Of a stretch of DNA of 64,000 bases, positions 51,347 to 60,797 are shown in pieces. The translations under genes and the position numbers were made by a program. The number at the start of each line of letters is the position of its first letter. The stretch's first letter is position 1. The notes under the pieces were generated by a model. That model worked only from the letters and a program-made list of their open reading frames with translations, had not been told where the DNA came from and made no database searches. The stretch is from JAPPLB01 sp965204095 (GTDB lineage: Bacteria; Acidobacteriota; Terriglobia; Bryobacterales; UBA6623). Location: positions 2,976,001 to 3,040,000 of the forward strand of contig OZ241991.1 of NCBI GenBank assembly GCA_965204095.1, in the 5' to 3' direction.

Positions 51347-53302
51347 GTGAACAAATCCAGGATTATGGCGCCGATTGCGGCGCTGTTTCTGACGGGTACG
51401 ATTGTTAAGGTCTCCGGAGAGGCGACGGTTCCCTGCGCGGAAAATTCAGTTACGGCCGCCGGCATCCGCTCCACGGAGGATGTCGAAGCCTTTGTGCAGT
51501 GCGCTTATGAATACGTGCGGGAAATGGGCTTCGAGGAAGCGTACCGCGCCTTTCACGAGGATGCGCGCTGGAATAGCGGTCAATTCTACGTGTTCGTCAG
51601 AATGCTGGCTCCCCGCTCCGAACTGTCGGAGCGCATCGTCCAGCCTACGGATCCAAGCAGTGAGAGGATACCTTTGGGCCCCCTCATCGACGGCTTCGGA
51701 ACGGACGTGATTGGAGAATTCTTCCGTGTCTTGCAACAGCGCGACCGCGGCTGGAGCTATTACGAGTTTCTGAACCCGGAGAGCGGCCTGATCGAGCCGA
51801 AAGCTGCCTACCTTGTACGAATCGATTGGCAAGGAGAGGACGCCGTGCTCGGTGCGGGAATCTACCGCCGCGACATACCCGGCACCTGCCATGCCGCTCA
51901 AGTCAACGCCGCCCTGCTGTCGGCCGATCCGTCCATGGAAAGACTGGAAGAGTTCGTCCTCTGCGCAGCTATGGAAGTCGAGTCGAAGGGATACTTCGCC
52001 TTACCGTTGCTGGAGAGCGATCCGCGCTGGCAGGCCGGATCGATCTACTTGTTCGGGACGGATCTGACAGGGAACCAGTTGTTTTCGGGGATGTGGAACG
52101 GCGAGCATTTTCCGGAGTGGGGGCGAGATCCCCGGACGTTTTTTGACGGTCGGGATGTGATAGCCGTGGCGGAGGCGTTCGGGGAAAGCCACGTCTACTA
52201 CCATGCGATCCATCCCGAGACAGGGAGATGGCAGCGCAAGGCCGCTTTCATCAAGCGGCTAACGGGGCAGGGGGTGCCGATCCTGATCGGCGCCGGAATC
52301 TACATCGACTGCCCGCCGGGCGGGTGCGGCAGCGCGGACACGACGGCCTGCGTAGCGGCCCGGCAAACGTTGGCTGACTTCCCGGCCATGCAAGTTCAGT
52401 ACGGTTTCTACACCGATTACAATCCGGTGAGCTATTCCGTAGCGCAGGAGTCCGAGTCGCAGCGACCGATGGGCTACGAGCCGGACTTGGTCGCAGCCGT
52501 TGAGGCCTTGTCGGGAGGCAGGCTGAGCTTCAACAGGTTGGCCATCGGCAATCCTTTCTCCGGAATCTGGCTCAAGGCGGCGCAAGAGCCACATGACATG
52601 GTGGGTGGCGGCATCACCGCATTGCCCGAACGCGCCAGAGACGCAGAGGGCTGGCCGGTGATCCGGTTCGGCGTGGGTCATATCAGCTTTTCCCAATCGT
52701 TGCTGGTGCATGAGGGAAGCGCCATCGAGCGTCACGAAGATCTGACGTCCGAACACCACGTGGGAACTTATCGAGCCACTACCGGCGAGAAGCGGTTGTT
52801 GGAGTTGACCGCCATCATCGACTCTGCGGGTTTCCTCCGAGCGGGAACCAAGGTTATATTGGCCGGTGGCACGTTTCTGACCGCCGGGCCGCCAAACAGC
52901 GAGTCGGCGTTGCGCATCGCCGCAGGAACAGGGTCCGCCGCCATCACCACCCGTATCCGCCTGACGCCGCCAGGGGATGACCAGCCCGAGGTGCTCTATT
53001 TCGAGAGTGACGACGAACTACTCAGCGCATTGCTGGAGGGCACGGTGGATGTCGTGGCGCGGGGGGAGATCAGCAACCGGATTGCCGCTCGCGACATTCC
53101 GGGACTGCGGCTGACAGCTATCGACACCGGGGGCAACGAACACGGCGCATTCAGCTATCCCGACACGCCCGCCGGCGACGCGCTGCGAGAAGCCATGAAC
53201 ACGGCGATTACTTGCCTGACCGCGAACAGGACCATCGGATTTGCAGAATGGTTCGATAGCGGCGGTACAATCTTCGCCGAACGTGCCGAAGAATGGCGTT
53301 GA
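51347..53302 (+). CDS. Exported double single-Cache plus solute-binding (SBP_bac_3-like) fusion
   Basis: 651 residues from GTG 51347 (ATG 51365 also possible). Signal near 1-24. Two related Cache-type segments follow: about 40-180 (VEAFVQCAYEYVREMGFEEA, FHEDARWNSGQFYVFVRML, GAGIYRRD) and about 195-325 (LEEFVLCAAMEVESKGYF, DPRWQAGSIYLFG, LIGAGIYIDC). The last 310 residues resemble a type 2 periplasmic binding protein: GYEPDLVAAVEALSGGRLSF, FSGIWLKAAQEPHDMVGGGI, GTVDVVARGEISNRI. There is no membrane helix after the signal and no kinase or receptor part. It could sense two ligands and present a third, or act with a membrane sensor. No transporter gene is adjacent. Confidence 0.78.
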   Translation: MNKSRIMAPIAALFLTGTIVKVSGEATVPCAENSVTAAGIRSTEDVEAFVQCAYEYVREMGFEEAYRAFHEDARWNSGQFYVFVRMLAPRSELSERIVQPTDPSSERIPLGPLIDGFGTDVIGEFFRVLQQRDRGWSYYEFLNPESGLIEPKAAYLVRIDWQGEDAVLGAGIYRRDIPGTCHAAQVNAALLSADPSMERLEEFVLCAAMEVESKGYFALPLLESDPRWQAGSIYLFGTDLTGNQLFSGMWNGEHFPEWGRDPRTFFDGRDVIAVAEAFGESHVYYHAIHPETGRWQRKAAFIKRLTGQGVPILIGAGIYIDCPPGGCGSADTTACVAARQTLADFPAMQVQYGFYTDYNPVSYSVAQESESQRPMGYEPDLVAAVEALSGGRLSFNRLAIGNPFSGIWLKAAQEPHDMVGGGITALPERARDAEGWPVIRFGVGHISFSQSLLVHEGSAIERHEDLTSEHHVGTYRATTGEKRLLELTAIIDSAGFLRAGTKVILAGGTFLTAGPPNSESALRIAAGTGSAAITTRIRLTPPGDDQPEVLYFESDDELLSALLEGTVDVVARGEISNRIAARDIPGLRLTAIDTGGNEHGAFSYPDTPAGDALREAMNTAITCLTANRTIGFAEWFDSGGTIFAERAEEWR

Positions 53303-53377
53303 CGGACGGGTTGAACAACCTGGATGAAAACCAGTATCAGCGCGGATCCCGGGATTATTGGAAACAGGAGAGTCAGA

Positions 53378-53453
53378 TGGTGAGACGGCTGGGACTCGAA
53401 CCCAGGACCCACGGCTTAAAAGGCCGTTGCTCTACCAACTGAGCTACCGTCCC
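53378..53453 (-). tRNA. tRNA-Lys(UUU)
   Basis: On the minus strand: acceptor GGGACGG paired with CCGTCTC, D-arm GCTC-AGTTGGTA-GAGC, anticodon loop CTTTTAA (anticodon TTT), T-arm CTGGG-TTCGAGT-CCCAG and an encoded CCA at 53378-53380. Reads AAA/AAG. Confidence 0.97.
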
Positions 53454-53691
53454 GGCGTGGAAGACTCTTCCCTCAGATTAGCATCGCCGCTTCGCCAACC
53501 GGATTCGTGCCCCCCACCATGGCACGGTGGCGCTCCGCTGACGGCTGCCGCCGGTCCTCGCCCTCCTTCAACCGTAAAGCCGTCCAAGTTGCTTTCTACC
53601 GCAACGCTTCTCTAAGGCTTGGCCGGGTGATTGATGTCTCTGGTCCGAGACTCGTGCTGACCGCCGCTGACTGGAGAAAGCTTGCGGCCCA

Positions 53692-56529
53692 TCAAGGGGA
53701 ACTTTTCCCGCTTCCCGCCGTCTCAGCCGCTTTGAGAACGTGGGCAAGGTGTCGGCCCGTATGAGAGTCTTTGGTCTTGGCTACCTGCTCGGGTGTTCCC
53801 TGGACAACGATCTCTCCGCCATGATCGCCGCCTTCCGGGCCGAGATCAATCACCCAATCCGCCGACTTGATGATGTCGAGATTGTGCTCGATGACCAGCA
53901 GGGTTGCACCGTGATCGAGCAGCTTGTCGAAGGCGGCAAGTAGCTTGCGGATATCGTCGAAGTGGAGACCGGTCGTCGGCTCATCGAAGAGATAGAGCGT
54001 CCCGTCGGACTTCGATTGCGCCACGTGGCCCGCCAACTTCACTCGTTGCGCCTCGCCTCCCGAAAGTGTGGTCGCCGACTGGCCGAGGCGAAGATAGCCG
54101 AGGCCGACTTCGGAAAGCTGCGATAGCTTGTGAGTAATCTTGGGCGAACGTATAAAGAACTTGAGAGCTTCGTCGATCGTCATCCGAAGGACGTTGTCGA
54201 TGTTCTTGTCCTGGTAACGGATGTCGAGGATTTCCTGCTTGTATCGCTTGCCGTCGCAGTCTTCGCAAAGCAGCGGGACATCGGCCAGAAACTGCATCTC
54301 CACAGTGACTGTCCCGTCGCCTTGACAGGTTTCGCAGCGTCCGCCGGGGATATTGAAGGAGAAATGGCCGGGCCTGAGGCCCTTGCGCCTGGCTTGCAGC
54401 GTCGAGGCAAAGAGCGCACGCACTGCATCGAAGGCCTTGACGTAGGTGACGGGGTTCGAACGCGGCGAGCGGCCAATGGGCGACTGGTCCACGAAGACGA
54501 TGTCCTCGATTTGAGTGTGTCCGGTGATCTTGCGGCAAGGCAGTCGCTGGAACTCGCCATCGGAGTCAGTTCTGCCGGCGCCCTTGGTGAGACCACGCAG
54601 GCCATCAAAAACAACATTGCGGACAAGGGTGGATTTGCCGGACCCGGAAACGCCGGTGACTACCGTCAGCAGGTTACGAGGGATAGCAACGTCGATGTTC
54701 TTCAGGTTGTGAACGTATGCTGCCTGGAACTTGATTTGCCTACGGGGGCGAACCTTGCGACGCATCTTGGGAACGGGAATCGTCCTTTCGCCACGCAGGT
54801 AGCGGCCTGTGAGAGAGAGTCCACCATTCGAGAGCAGTTTGCACGCCGTTCCGGAAAAAACGACCTCTCCCCCGAACTCGCCGGCGCCGGGTCCGAGATC
54901 GACGATATGATCCGCGGCTCGCATCAGGTCGGCGTCGTGCTCGACAACGAGGATCGTGTTTCCAATGTCGCGAAGGCTTTTCAGGATGCCGATCAACCGT
55001 CCGGTGTCACGGCAGTGCAATCCTATCGAGGGCTCATCGAGCACATAGCATGCGCCGACGAGCCGTGAACCGAGCGACGTCGCTAACTGAATCCGCTGCG
55101 ACTCGCCACCGGAAAGAGTCGAAGCCAGTCGGTCGAGCGTGAGGTACTCCAGGCCGACATTGTTGAGAAAGGTAAGCCGGTGAATGATGTCGCGGACCAA
55201 TTCCTCCGCGATTTGCGCCTGCTGTCCCGCAAGTTTGAGTTTTTCGAAGAAGTCCTTAGACATCTCGAGAGTCAGGTTCACCACCTCTCGAATGTTCTTT
55301 CCCCCGACTCGGACGTTCAACGCCTCGGCGCGTAACCGGCCGCCCTTGCAGTCGGGACACAGGGCATAACCTCGGTATCGGCTCATGAAAATGCGGACGT
55401 GCATCTTGTATTTCTTGCGCTCCAGATAAGCCCAGAATCCGTCGAGCCCCTTGAAGCCGTTGTCCCCGTGGACGATGAAGTCCCTTTCTTTCGCCGTCAA
55501 CTCGTGATATGGGACCGTTGTACGGACGCCTGCTCCTCGCGCCGCATCGAGCATCGCCCGTTGCCACTTGGCATAGCGCGGCTTGCTCCAAGGGGCAACC
55601 GCGCCTTCCTCGAGCGACTTGAAACGATCGGGGACGACACGTTCCATGTCGATGCCGATGGTGTTGCCGAAGCCCTGACACCGCGGACATGCGCCGTAGG
55701 GACTGTTGAAGCTGAAGAGACGCGGCTCGGGCTCCAGGTATTCGATGCCACATGGTCTGCACTCGAAACGCTCGCTGAACCAGAGTCGCCGCCCATAGTC
55801 CGTTGCGTGCTCGAAGACCACTTCCTTCGATTCGCGATAGCAGGTCTCGACGGCGTCTGTGATACGCTGGCGAAGGTCGCCGCGGATGGAGAGGCGATCA
55901 ACGAGGGCATAGAAAGGCTTCTCGAAATCGATATCGAGAAGCGACTCCGGCGTTGAGAACTCGAAGAGGCCGCCATCCTGATAGAGGCGGTTGAAGCCTT
56001 TACTCCGAAGGTCCGCCAGACGGCCCTTGAAGTCGTCCGGGTCGTCCTTGACCCACCCATGGACGGGGAAAAGAACGTACCACCGCGACCCCTCCGGCAG
56101 TTCCAGGATGCGGCTCGCGACTTCATCGACGGTATCTTTGCGGACTTCGTTTCCACAGTTGGAGCAGTACGTTCGCCCTGCGCGTGCGAAGAGCAGCCGC
56201 AGAAAGTCATAGATCTCCGTGGCCGTGGCTACCGTCGAGCGCGGGTTACGTGTGCTGTTCTTCTGGCGGATCGCCACGGCCGGCGCGATACCGTGAATCT
56301 CGTCGACATCAGGTTTTTCGATTCGCTCCAGGAATTGCCGCGCGTAGGCCGAGAGGGATTCTACATAGCGTCGTTGGCCTTCCGCATAGATGGTGTCGAA
56401 GACCAGCGACGACTTGCCGGAGCCGGAAACACCCGTGACGACGATCAGCTTGTTGTGCGGCAGGCGCAGATCGATGTTCTTGAGGCTATGGACACGGGCG
56501 CCTCGGACTTCGAGGTAATCCTGGGACAC
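53692..56529 (-). CDS. uvrA: Excinuclease ABC subunit A
   Basis: 945 residues from GTG 56529, with GGAGGG 8 bases upstream. Two ABC ATPase halves: Walker A GVSGSGKSSL near 33 and GVSGSGKSTL near 640; signatures LSGGESQRIQLATSLGS near 490 and LSGGEAQRVKLAGH near 835; Zn-binding Cys groups YCSNCG, CPRCQG, CPDCKG and CETCQGDG. It finds bulky DNA lesions and loads UvrB; cytoplasmic, dimeric. No SOS box seen upstream. Transcribed toward tRNA-Lys, with 238 bases between them in which I see nothing. Confidence 0.97.
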   Translation of the reverse strand: MSQDYLEVRGARVHSLKNIDLRLPHNKLIVVTGVSGSGKSSLVFDTIYAEGQRRYVESLSAYARQFLERIEKPDVDEIHGIAPAVAIRQKNSTRNPRSTVATATEIYDFLRLLFARAGRTYCSNCGNEVRKDTVDEVASRILELPEGSRWYVLFPVHGWVKDDPDDFKGRLADLRSKGFNRLYQDGGLFEFSTPESLLDIDFEKPFYALVDRLSIRGDLRQRITDAVETCYRESKEVVFEHATDYGRRLWFSERFECRPCGIEYLEPEPRLFSFNSPYGACPRCQGFGNTIGIDMERVVPDRFKSLEEGAVAPWSKPRYAKWQRAMLDAARGAGVRTTVPYHELTAKERDFIVHGDNGFKGLDGFWAYLERKKYKMHVRIFMSRYRGYALCPDCKGGRLRAEALNVRVGGKNIREVVNLTLEMSKDFFEKLKLAGQQAQIAEELVRDIIHRLTFLNNVGLEYLTLDRLASTLSGGESQRIQLATSLGSRLVGACYVLDEPSIGLHCRDTGRLIGILKSLRDIGNTILVVEHDADLMRAADHIVDLGPGAGEFGGEVVFSGTACKLLSNGGLSLTGRYLRGERTIPVPKMRRKVRPRRQIKFQAAYVHNLKNIDVAIPRNLLTVVTGVSGSGKSTLVRNVVFDGLRGLTKGAGRTDSDGEFQRLPCRKITGHTQIEDIVFVDQSPIGRSPRSNPVTYVKAFDAVRALFASTLQARRKGLRPGHFSFNIPGGRCETCQGDGTVTVEMQFLADVPLLCEDCDGKRYKQEILDIRYQDKNIDNVLRMTIDEALKFFIRSPKITHKLSQLSEVGLGYLRLGQSATTLSGGEAQRVKLAGHVAQSKSDGTLYLFDEPTTGLHFDDIRKLLAAFDKLLDHGATLLVIEHNLDIIKSADWVIDLGPEGGDHGGEIVVQGTPEQVAKTKDSHTGRHLAHVLKAAETAGSGKSSP

Positions 56530-56578
56530 AAACAGCGCCCTCCGGGGAGTTCCGCGGCTGGAAGGGGACTACGAGTTA

Positions 56579-56609
56579 ATTATATGAGACGAGGCTGGTG
56601 GCGGGTCAA
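56579..56609 (-). promoter_or_regulatory. Candidate promoter for uvrA
   Basis: On the minus strand TTGACC (56604-56609) and TATAAT (56579-56584) are 19 bases apart, about 50 bases before the GTG start. The spacer is longer than ideal. The rest of the gap 56530-56909 holds no gene that I can support. Confidence 0.4.
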
Positions 56610-56909
56610 AGCAGGTTGTTTCGCGCTGCGAGCGCCTCCCCATGCCGCAGCGTTCGTCCGAACCCCTATGCCGTAGAAGTTTTCATCAGTACCCGATGAA
56701 TTGGTCGATCGAAGAGTGGCATTTCTGGCTGAACTCGAAGATCGACAGCTTCTGAAAAGAGCAAAGGAGAGAGACCGGGATCGGTTCCAGATTCAGATGG
56801 TCCAGCTCGGTAGGTCATAATCCTACTCCGCGGTGTCACGAATGAGAGGTCGAAAAAACGGACCCACGCTCGCGGGGATCGAATCACACAACAGCTCGTC
56901 TAACCCCTA

Positions 56910-57965
56910 TCAAAGAGTTTTTTTCACATACTGGAATCTTCCATGAAGGAGAGCGGCGACAGCCACAGCTCCGGTCCACCCGCTGGAAGAATCGGCCCTG
57001 AGGTTACAGTACGATTGAGGAGGACGCAGTTCCGACTTGACCAGATGAGACAGTTGCGCCAATCCCACAGGTGAAAGGTATGGCGCAACATCCGTGAATT
57101 CGATAGCGCTGACTTCCTCGCTCGAGCCGGCATACGCTTCGAACTCACGCCGTCCCGCCCCGATCCTGGGGCCGAATGCCGACCAAACCTGCTCGGGCTC
57201 ATCGCGAGTGATGTTCGCAATGGTTGCTTCGCCGACCAACGAACTCAGTGGATGCGAGCCATACAAGACTGCCCGACAACCCAGCCAACGTCGTGAGAAC
57301 CGCTTTCGCACTTCAACCCGCTTGGCGCCGGCGAAAATGCTCTCGACATGTTTCGGCTTCATGCTGATCAACAGTCTGTTGTCAAGCGAAAAACCTGCCG
57401 GCGAAAATTTCTCCATGAGTTCGGGAAGCCGTCCCAACGCCGCCTTCCAAACCACAGGCAGCGGCGCCGAACAGGCCAGCTCGGGGTCGCCGGTCCTATA
57501 TTGGCGACGGGCTTTCACTGGACGCTGGAAGCCGAAGGAATTAAAAAAGCGCCTTTTGCCGGACCACAAGCTCTCAGGTAATGTGAAGTGTATCTCCTTT
57601 GCCAGATGGCGCGCTTCAAGTGTCATCTGGGTAAAAAACATTTGCCCAAGGTCCAGGTCCTGAAAGTCCTGGTGAATCCGTAAATGGCAAAACTTGGACC
57701 GCTTGCCCAGTTTCAGGACAGCCGAGGCAATCTGGTTTTCGCCTTCGTAGGCCAGATACGCGATTCTCTCAGAGGTCTTCAGGCCCGGAATGACCTTTGT
57801 AGTGAACCAGCGGTCGATGCCGGGGTACATGTCTTCGCAGCCCGCCAGGAGCGACCTGAGCGACAAGAGGTTGTCGCTGGTCCTGCGGGCGTCAACCTCG
57901 TCGATCCGCACGATGCGGAACTTTGGAGCAAGAGGGAAAAAACTATGCTGCCTGAAGTCTGCCAT
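56910..57965 (-). CDS. GNAT-like plus ASCH (PUA-fold) domain protein
   Basis: 351 residues from ATG 57965; AAAGGA lies about 7 bases upstream, inside the end of the previous gene (23-base overlap). The N-terminal half (about 15-170) looks like a GNAT fold: FRIVRIDEVDARR, IAYLAYEGENQIASAVLKLG, DLDLGQMFFTQMTLEARHLA and FFNSFGFQRP. The C-terminal part (about 195-330) reads as ASCH/PUA-like: LLISMKPKHVESIFAGAKRV, EVRKRFSRRWLGCRAVLYGS, LVGEATIANITRDEPEQVW. ASCH domains bind RNA or act on modified nucleosides. GNAT-ASCH pairings are known in archaea and a few bacteria without an assigned role. Encoded right after the nucleotide-deaminase-like gene, so probably one unit. Confidence 0.75.
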   Translation of the reverse strand: MADFRQHSFFPLAPKFRIVRIDEVDARRTSDNLLSLRSLLAGCEDMYPGIDRWFTTKVIPGLKTSERIAYLAYEGENQIASAVLKLGKRSKFCHLRIHQDFQDLDLGQMFFTQMTLEARHLAKEIHFTLPESLWSGKRRFFNSFGFQRPVKARRQYRTGDPELACSAPLPVVWKAALGRLPELMEKFSPAGFSLDNRLLISMKPKHVESIFAGAKRVEVRKRFSRRWLGCRAVLYGSHPLSSLVGEATIANITRDEPEQVWSAFGPRIGAGRREFEAYAGSSEEVSAIEFTDVAPYLSPVGLAQLSHLVKSELRPPQSYCNLRADSSSGWTGAVAVAALLHGRFQYVKKTL

Positions 57966-59124
57966 CAGCGTTCCTTTCCAACCTCTCCGGCCAGTCAGCG
58001 AAGAATTTGGACAGCTTGAGGGTTTGCTCCTCATATTCAGTGGAGCCACCGTCGTTGGACGCATCCCGCGACATTCTGTAAAAGGTCAAGTTCGCCATCC
58101 GCTCCCCGTGGGCGAGACTGACATCCACCTGGTGGCCGCGGACCTCGAAAATAAGCGGCGTGCCCGTCTTCCCGTCGGCTCGTCTGCCCCCGAACCAAGG
58201 ATGAACGAAGCCGGCGTAATGGATTCTCATCTCACCGATCGTCTCGTCACTGGCGCGGCAGTAGATCGCAATCCCCGGAGGCAACGAGAGAGTCTCCTTC
58301 GATCGCAGGATATAGAATTTCCCAGCTTCGATGGTGAGACGATTATCTTTCGCTTCCTTCAATTTCCAATACTTGCACGGGTCGGGTTTCTGTTCCGTTT
58401 CCCACAAGGCTATCGGGTCGTTATTATCGTACGCTTCGGCGTAAAACGCGGCTGTGTCCAGACCGCCAACGGTAGTGTTATCAAGACTGACAGTGAGACT
58501 TCCGTCATCCTCTTTCTCACCGTGAAAGATTGTGCGGTAGAGCTCATGACTCTCAATCTCGACGTGACGCGGGTCGCCATAGAAAAATCTCAATTGCGAC
58601 AGCGACGTTTCTGGACGGACCTTGACAGCAAAGGTGATCGGCGTGAGCTCCAGATACATATCCCCTGACTGTTTGAGTAGACTGTCAGGGTCAAAACCTT
58701 CGTAGGTGTTCATGCCGTCAACGATGAGCCGGGCCAGCACGTCAACACGCCCAACGGAACTTTTCGCCGTCGCTTGACCGTGGAAGCCGATCTCTCCGAG
58801 CTTCCTCTCCAATCTCTCCCTCAACTTGAAGATGTAGGTGTGCTTGGCTTTCAGGAGGAACGTGTTGTCTTCAACGGGAGCGAGGTTCTCCGCAAGGTCC
58901 TTGTCGTTCAGAAAGCAACCATAGGGGCAATGACTATTCGGCTTGACCGACCCATGAACCATCCGAAAGGCTTGGTCCGACAGGGTGAGATCGAGGGAAG
59001 ACTCGTCCAGAAGGCCTTCGATTGAAGCGGAATCGGGCACCGTGATGAGACCCTCCCCGGCCAACTCTCTCATCTGGTCCTTGTTCAGGACACCCGGAAT
59101 CCAATCGCGCCACGGCTGCGTCAC
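57943..59124 (-). CDS. dCTP deaminase (DCD_N/2'-deoxycytidine triphosphate deaminase) family protein
   Basis: 393 residues from GTG 59124 with GAGGGT 6 bases upstream. About twice the length of standard Dcd and made of two dUTPase-fold repeats. The first repeat has SIEGLLDESSLDLTLSDQAF near 34 and AKSSVGRVDVLARLIVDG near 119, matching the trimer active-site motif of the family; the second has ILRSKETLSLPPGIAIYC, RASDETIGEMRIHYAGF and PLIFEVRGHQVDVSLAHGER. Expected to convert dCTP to dUTP or bind related nucleotides. Dcd enzymes also act in phage defence. Upstream is a repeat hairpin; downstream the GNAT-ASCH gene overlaps. Confidence 0.85.
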   Translation of the reverse strand: MTQPWRDWIPGVLNKDQMRELAGEGLITVPDSASIEGLLDESSLDLTLSDQAFRMVHGSVKPNSHCPYGCFLNDKDLAENLAPVEDNTFLLKAKHTYIFKLRERLERKLGEIGFHGQATAKSSVGRVDVLARLIVDGMNTYEGFDPDSLLKQSGDMYLELTPITFAVKVRPETSLSQLRFFYGDPRHVEIESHELYRTIFHGEKEDDGSLTVSLDNTTVGGLDTAAFYAEAYDNNDPIALWETEQKPDPCKYWKLKEAKDNRLTIEAGKFYILRSKETLSLPPGIAIYCRASDETIGEMRIHYAGFVHPWFGGRRADGKTGTPLIFEVRGHQVDVSLAHGERMANLTFYRMSRDASNDGGSTEYEEQTLKLSKFFADWPERLERNADGRLQAA

Positions 59125-59273
59125 GCGATACCCTCACACCCACACTGTCACATGCTTGGCCTGCCCCCAATGTTGTACCACTTTCCAAGTTCGGCGAGTG
59201 CAGGGGGGTAATCCCTTAAATCGTTGAAGCCACTCAAACGCCTCCTGTGTGGTCGGCCGTCTCATGTTGTAAC

Positions 59274-59317
59274 GGTTCTTGTGCACTTGACACCGCAGCG
59301 TCAAGTACACAAGAACC
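59274..59317. repeat. Short palindromic hairpin repeat, copy B
   Basis: Arms 59274-59291 and 59300-59317 pair at 17 of 18 positions around the loop ACCGCAGC. It lies between the divergent Dcd-like and symporter genes. The remainder of the interval 59125-59384 shows no gene. Confidence 0.7.
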
Positions 59318-59384
59318 AAGCCGTTGGCTGGCAGGTAGCTACAATAGTCGGTCCGCGACGGAGAGCTGGCCCTCTGTCCCGCGC

Positions 59385-60797
59385 ATGATCAATCCTGTAA
59401 TCCTCAGCTTCCTTGCCTTCCTGATTGGATTCACTCTGATTGGGGCATACGCTTCCCGCCGCAAGACAAGCACTACCGACGATTACCTGCTGGCAAGCCG
59501 CAGCATCGGTCCCTGGTTCACGGCGATGTCCGCCGTATCCACCAACAACAGCGGTTTCATGTTCATCGGCCTGATCGGAACGAGCTACACGATGGGGCTG
59601 TCTGCGATCTGGATCATATTCGGGTGGATCTTCGGCGACTACCTGATGTGGTTTTGGATCCATCGGCGTCTGCGTGAGAAAAGCGAAGCAGATCATTTCC
59701 GCACGATTCCCTCGTTTCTCGGAGCGGCATTGCCGGGCCGCAGGAGCTTGGTTCGAGCCACAGCAGCTGTGGTTACGATCACCTTCCTGGGAACGTATGC
59801 GGCGGCCCAACTCAATGCCGGCAGCAAGGCGCTGCATGTACTCTTTGGTTGGCCGTACTCTGTGGGTGCGATCGTGGGCGCGGTGATCGTGGTGATCTAC
59901 TGCTTTGCCGGCGGCATTCGCGCTTCCATTTGGACGGACGTCGCGCAATCGATCAACATGATCATCGCGATCTGGCTGCTGTTCATTCTGGCCCTGGTGG
60001 AAGTCGGCGGATTAGGCGGGCTGTGGTCGAAACTGGAAGCGATCGACCCGCAACTGATCAGCCTGAGTCCGCCCGTTCCGCGCTTTGGTTTCGCGCTCTT
60101 CATCTTTGGTTGGTTCGGGGCGGGCATCGGGGTCGTCGGGCAGCCGCACATTATGGTCCGCATGATGTCGATCCGTTCGGGGCGGGACATCGCGAAGGCG
60201 CGGGATATCTATCTGGTTTGGTACTTGCTGTTTTCGTTTGCTTGTTATGGCGTCGCGTTCGCCTGCCGCATCCTGATACCCGATGTGGGTGCTTTCGACG
60301 CGGAATTGGCTCTGCCAACACTGGCCTCTGCATACCTGCCCGGAGTGCTGGTAGGGCTGGTTCTTGCGGGTTTGTTCTCGGCGACGATGTCGACGGCGGA
60401 TTCGCAGGTGCTGTCCTGTTCGGCGGCGCTGACACAGGATCTGTTCTCTTCTTGGCGTGACTCGTACGTCAAATCGAAGTTTGCGACGCTGCTGGTGGCG
60501 ACGGTCGTGCTGTTCATCGCTCTGTTTGCCAGCCAAAACGTATTTGCGCTGGTCACGCTGTCCTGGTCGGCGTTGGGCGCTTCGCTCGGTCCGCTGGTCG
60601 TGGTGCGCGCCATGCAGTGGCGGATCAATACTTCGGCCGCCGCAGGTATGATGGCGGCCGGGCTTGCGGGGGTGATCGTCTGGGGGGGAGTACTGGGATA
60701 TGGCGGAGACTTCTATGAGATCATCCCGGGAATGGCGCTGAGCATGGTTGTTTATCTGATCCTCCGGCCTCCCGCCGGGGCAGTTTCATCCGCGTAG
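59385..60797 (+). CDS. Sodium:solute symporter (SSS/PutP-like)
   Basis: 470 residues from ATG 59385; no strong ribosome site but the family's N-terminus starts here (LSFLAFLIGFTLIGAYASRR). About 12-13 membrane helices: TSTTDDYLLASRSIGPWFTA, SGFMFIGLIGTSYTMGLSA, GTYAAAQLNAGSKALHVLFG, FAGGIRASIWTDVAQSINMI, and the sodium-site segment GLFSATMSTADSQVLSCSAAL, which strongly matches the PutP signature. Imports proline or a related small solute with sodium. No operon partner; its stop overlaps the convergent exonuclease gene by 12 bases. Confidence 0.93.
   Translation: MINPVILSFLAFLIGFTLIGAYASRRKTSTTDDYLLASRSIGPWFTAMSAVSTNNSGFMFIGLIGTSYTMGLSAIWIIFGWIFGDYLMWFWIHRRLREKSEADHFRTIPSFLGAALPGRRSLVRATAAVVTITFLGTYAAAQLNAGSKALHVLFGWPYSVGAIVGAVIVVIYCFAGGIRASIWTDVAQSINMIIAIWLLFILALVEVGGLGGLWSKLEAIDPQLISLSPPVPRFGFALFIFGWFGAGIGVVGQPHIMVRMMSIRSGRDIAKARDIYLVWYLLFSFACYGVAFACRILIPDVGAFDAELALPTLASAYLPGVLVGLVLAGLFSATMSTADSQVLSCSAALTQDLFSSWRDSYVKSKFATLLVATVVLFIALFASQNVFALVTLSWSALGASLGPLVVVRAMQWRINTSAAAGMMAAGLAGVIVWGGVLGYGGDFYEIIPGMALSMVVYLILRPPAGAVSSA

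Noticed and set aside
56666..56887. 73-codon minus-strand frame between uvrA and the GNAT-ASCH gene
   Set aside because: No ribosome site, no domain and odd composition.
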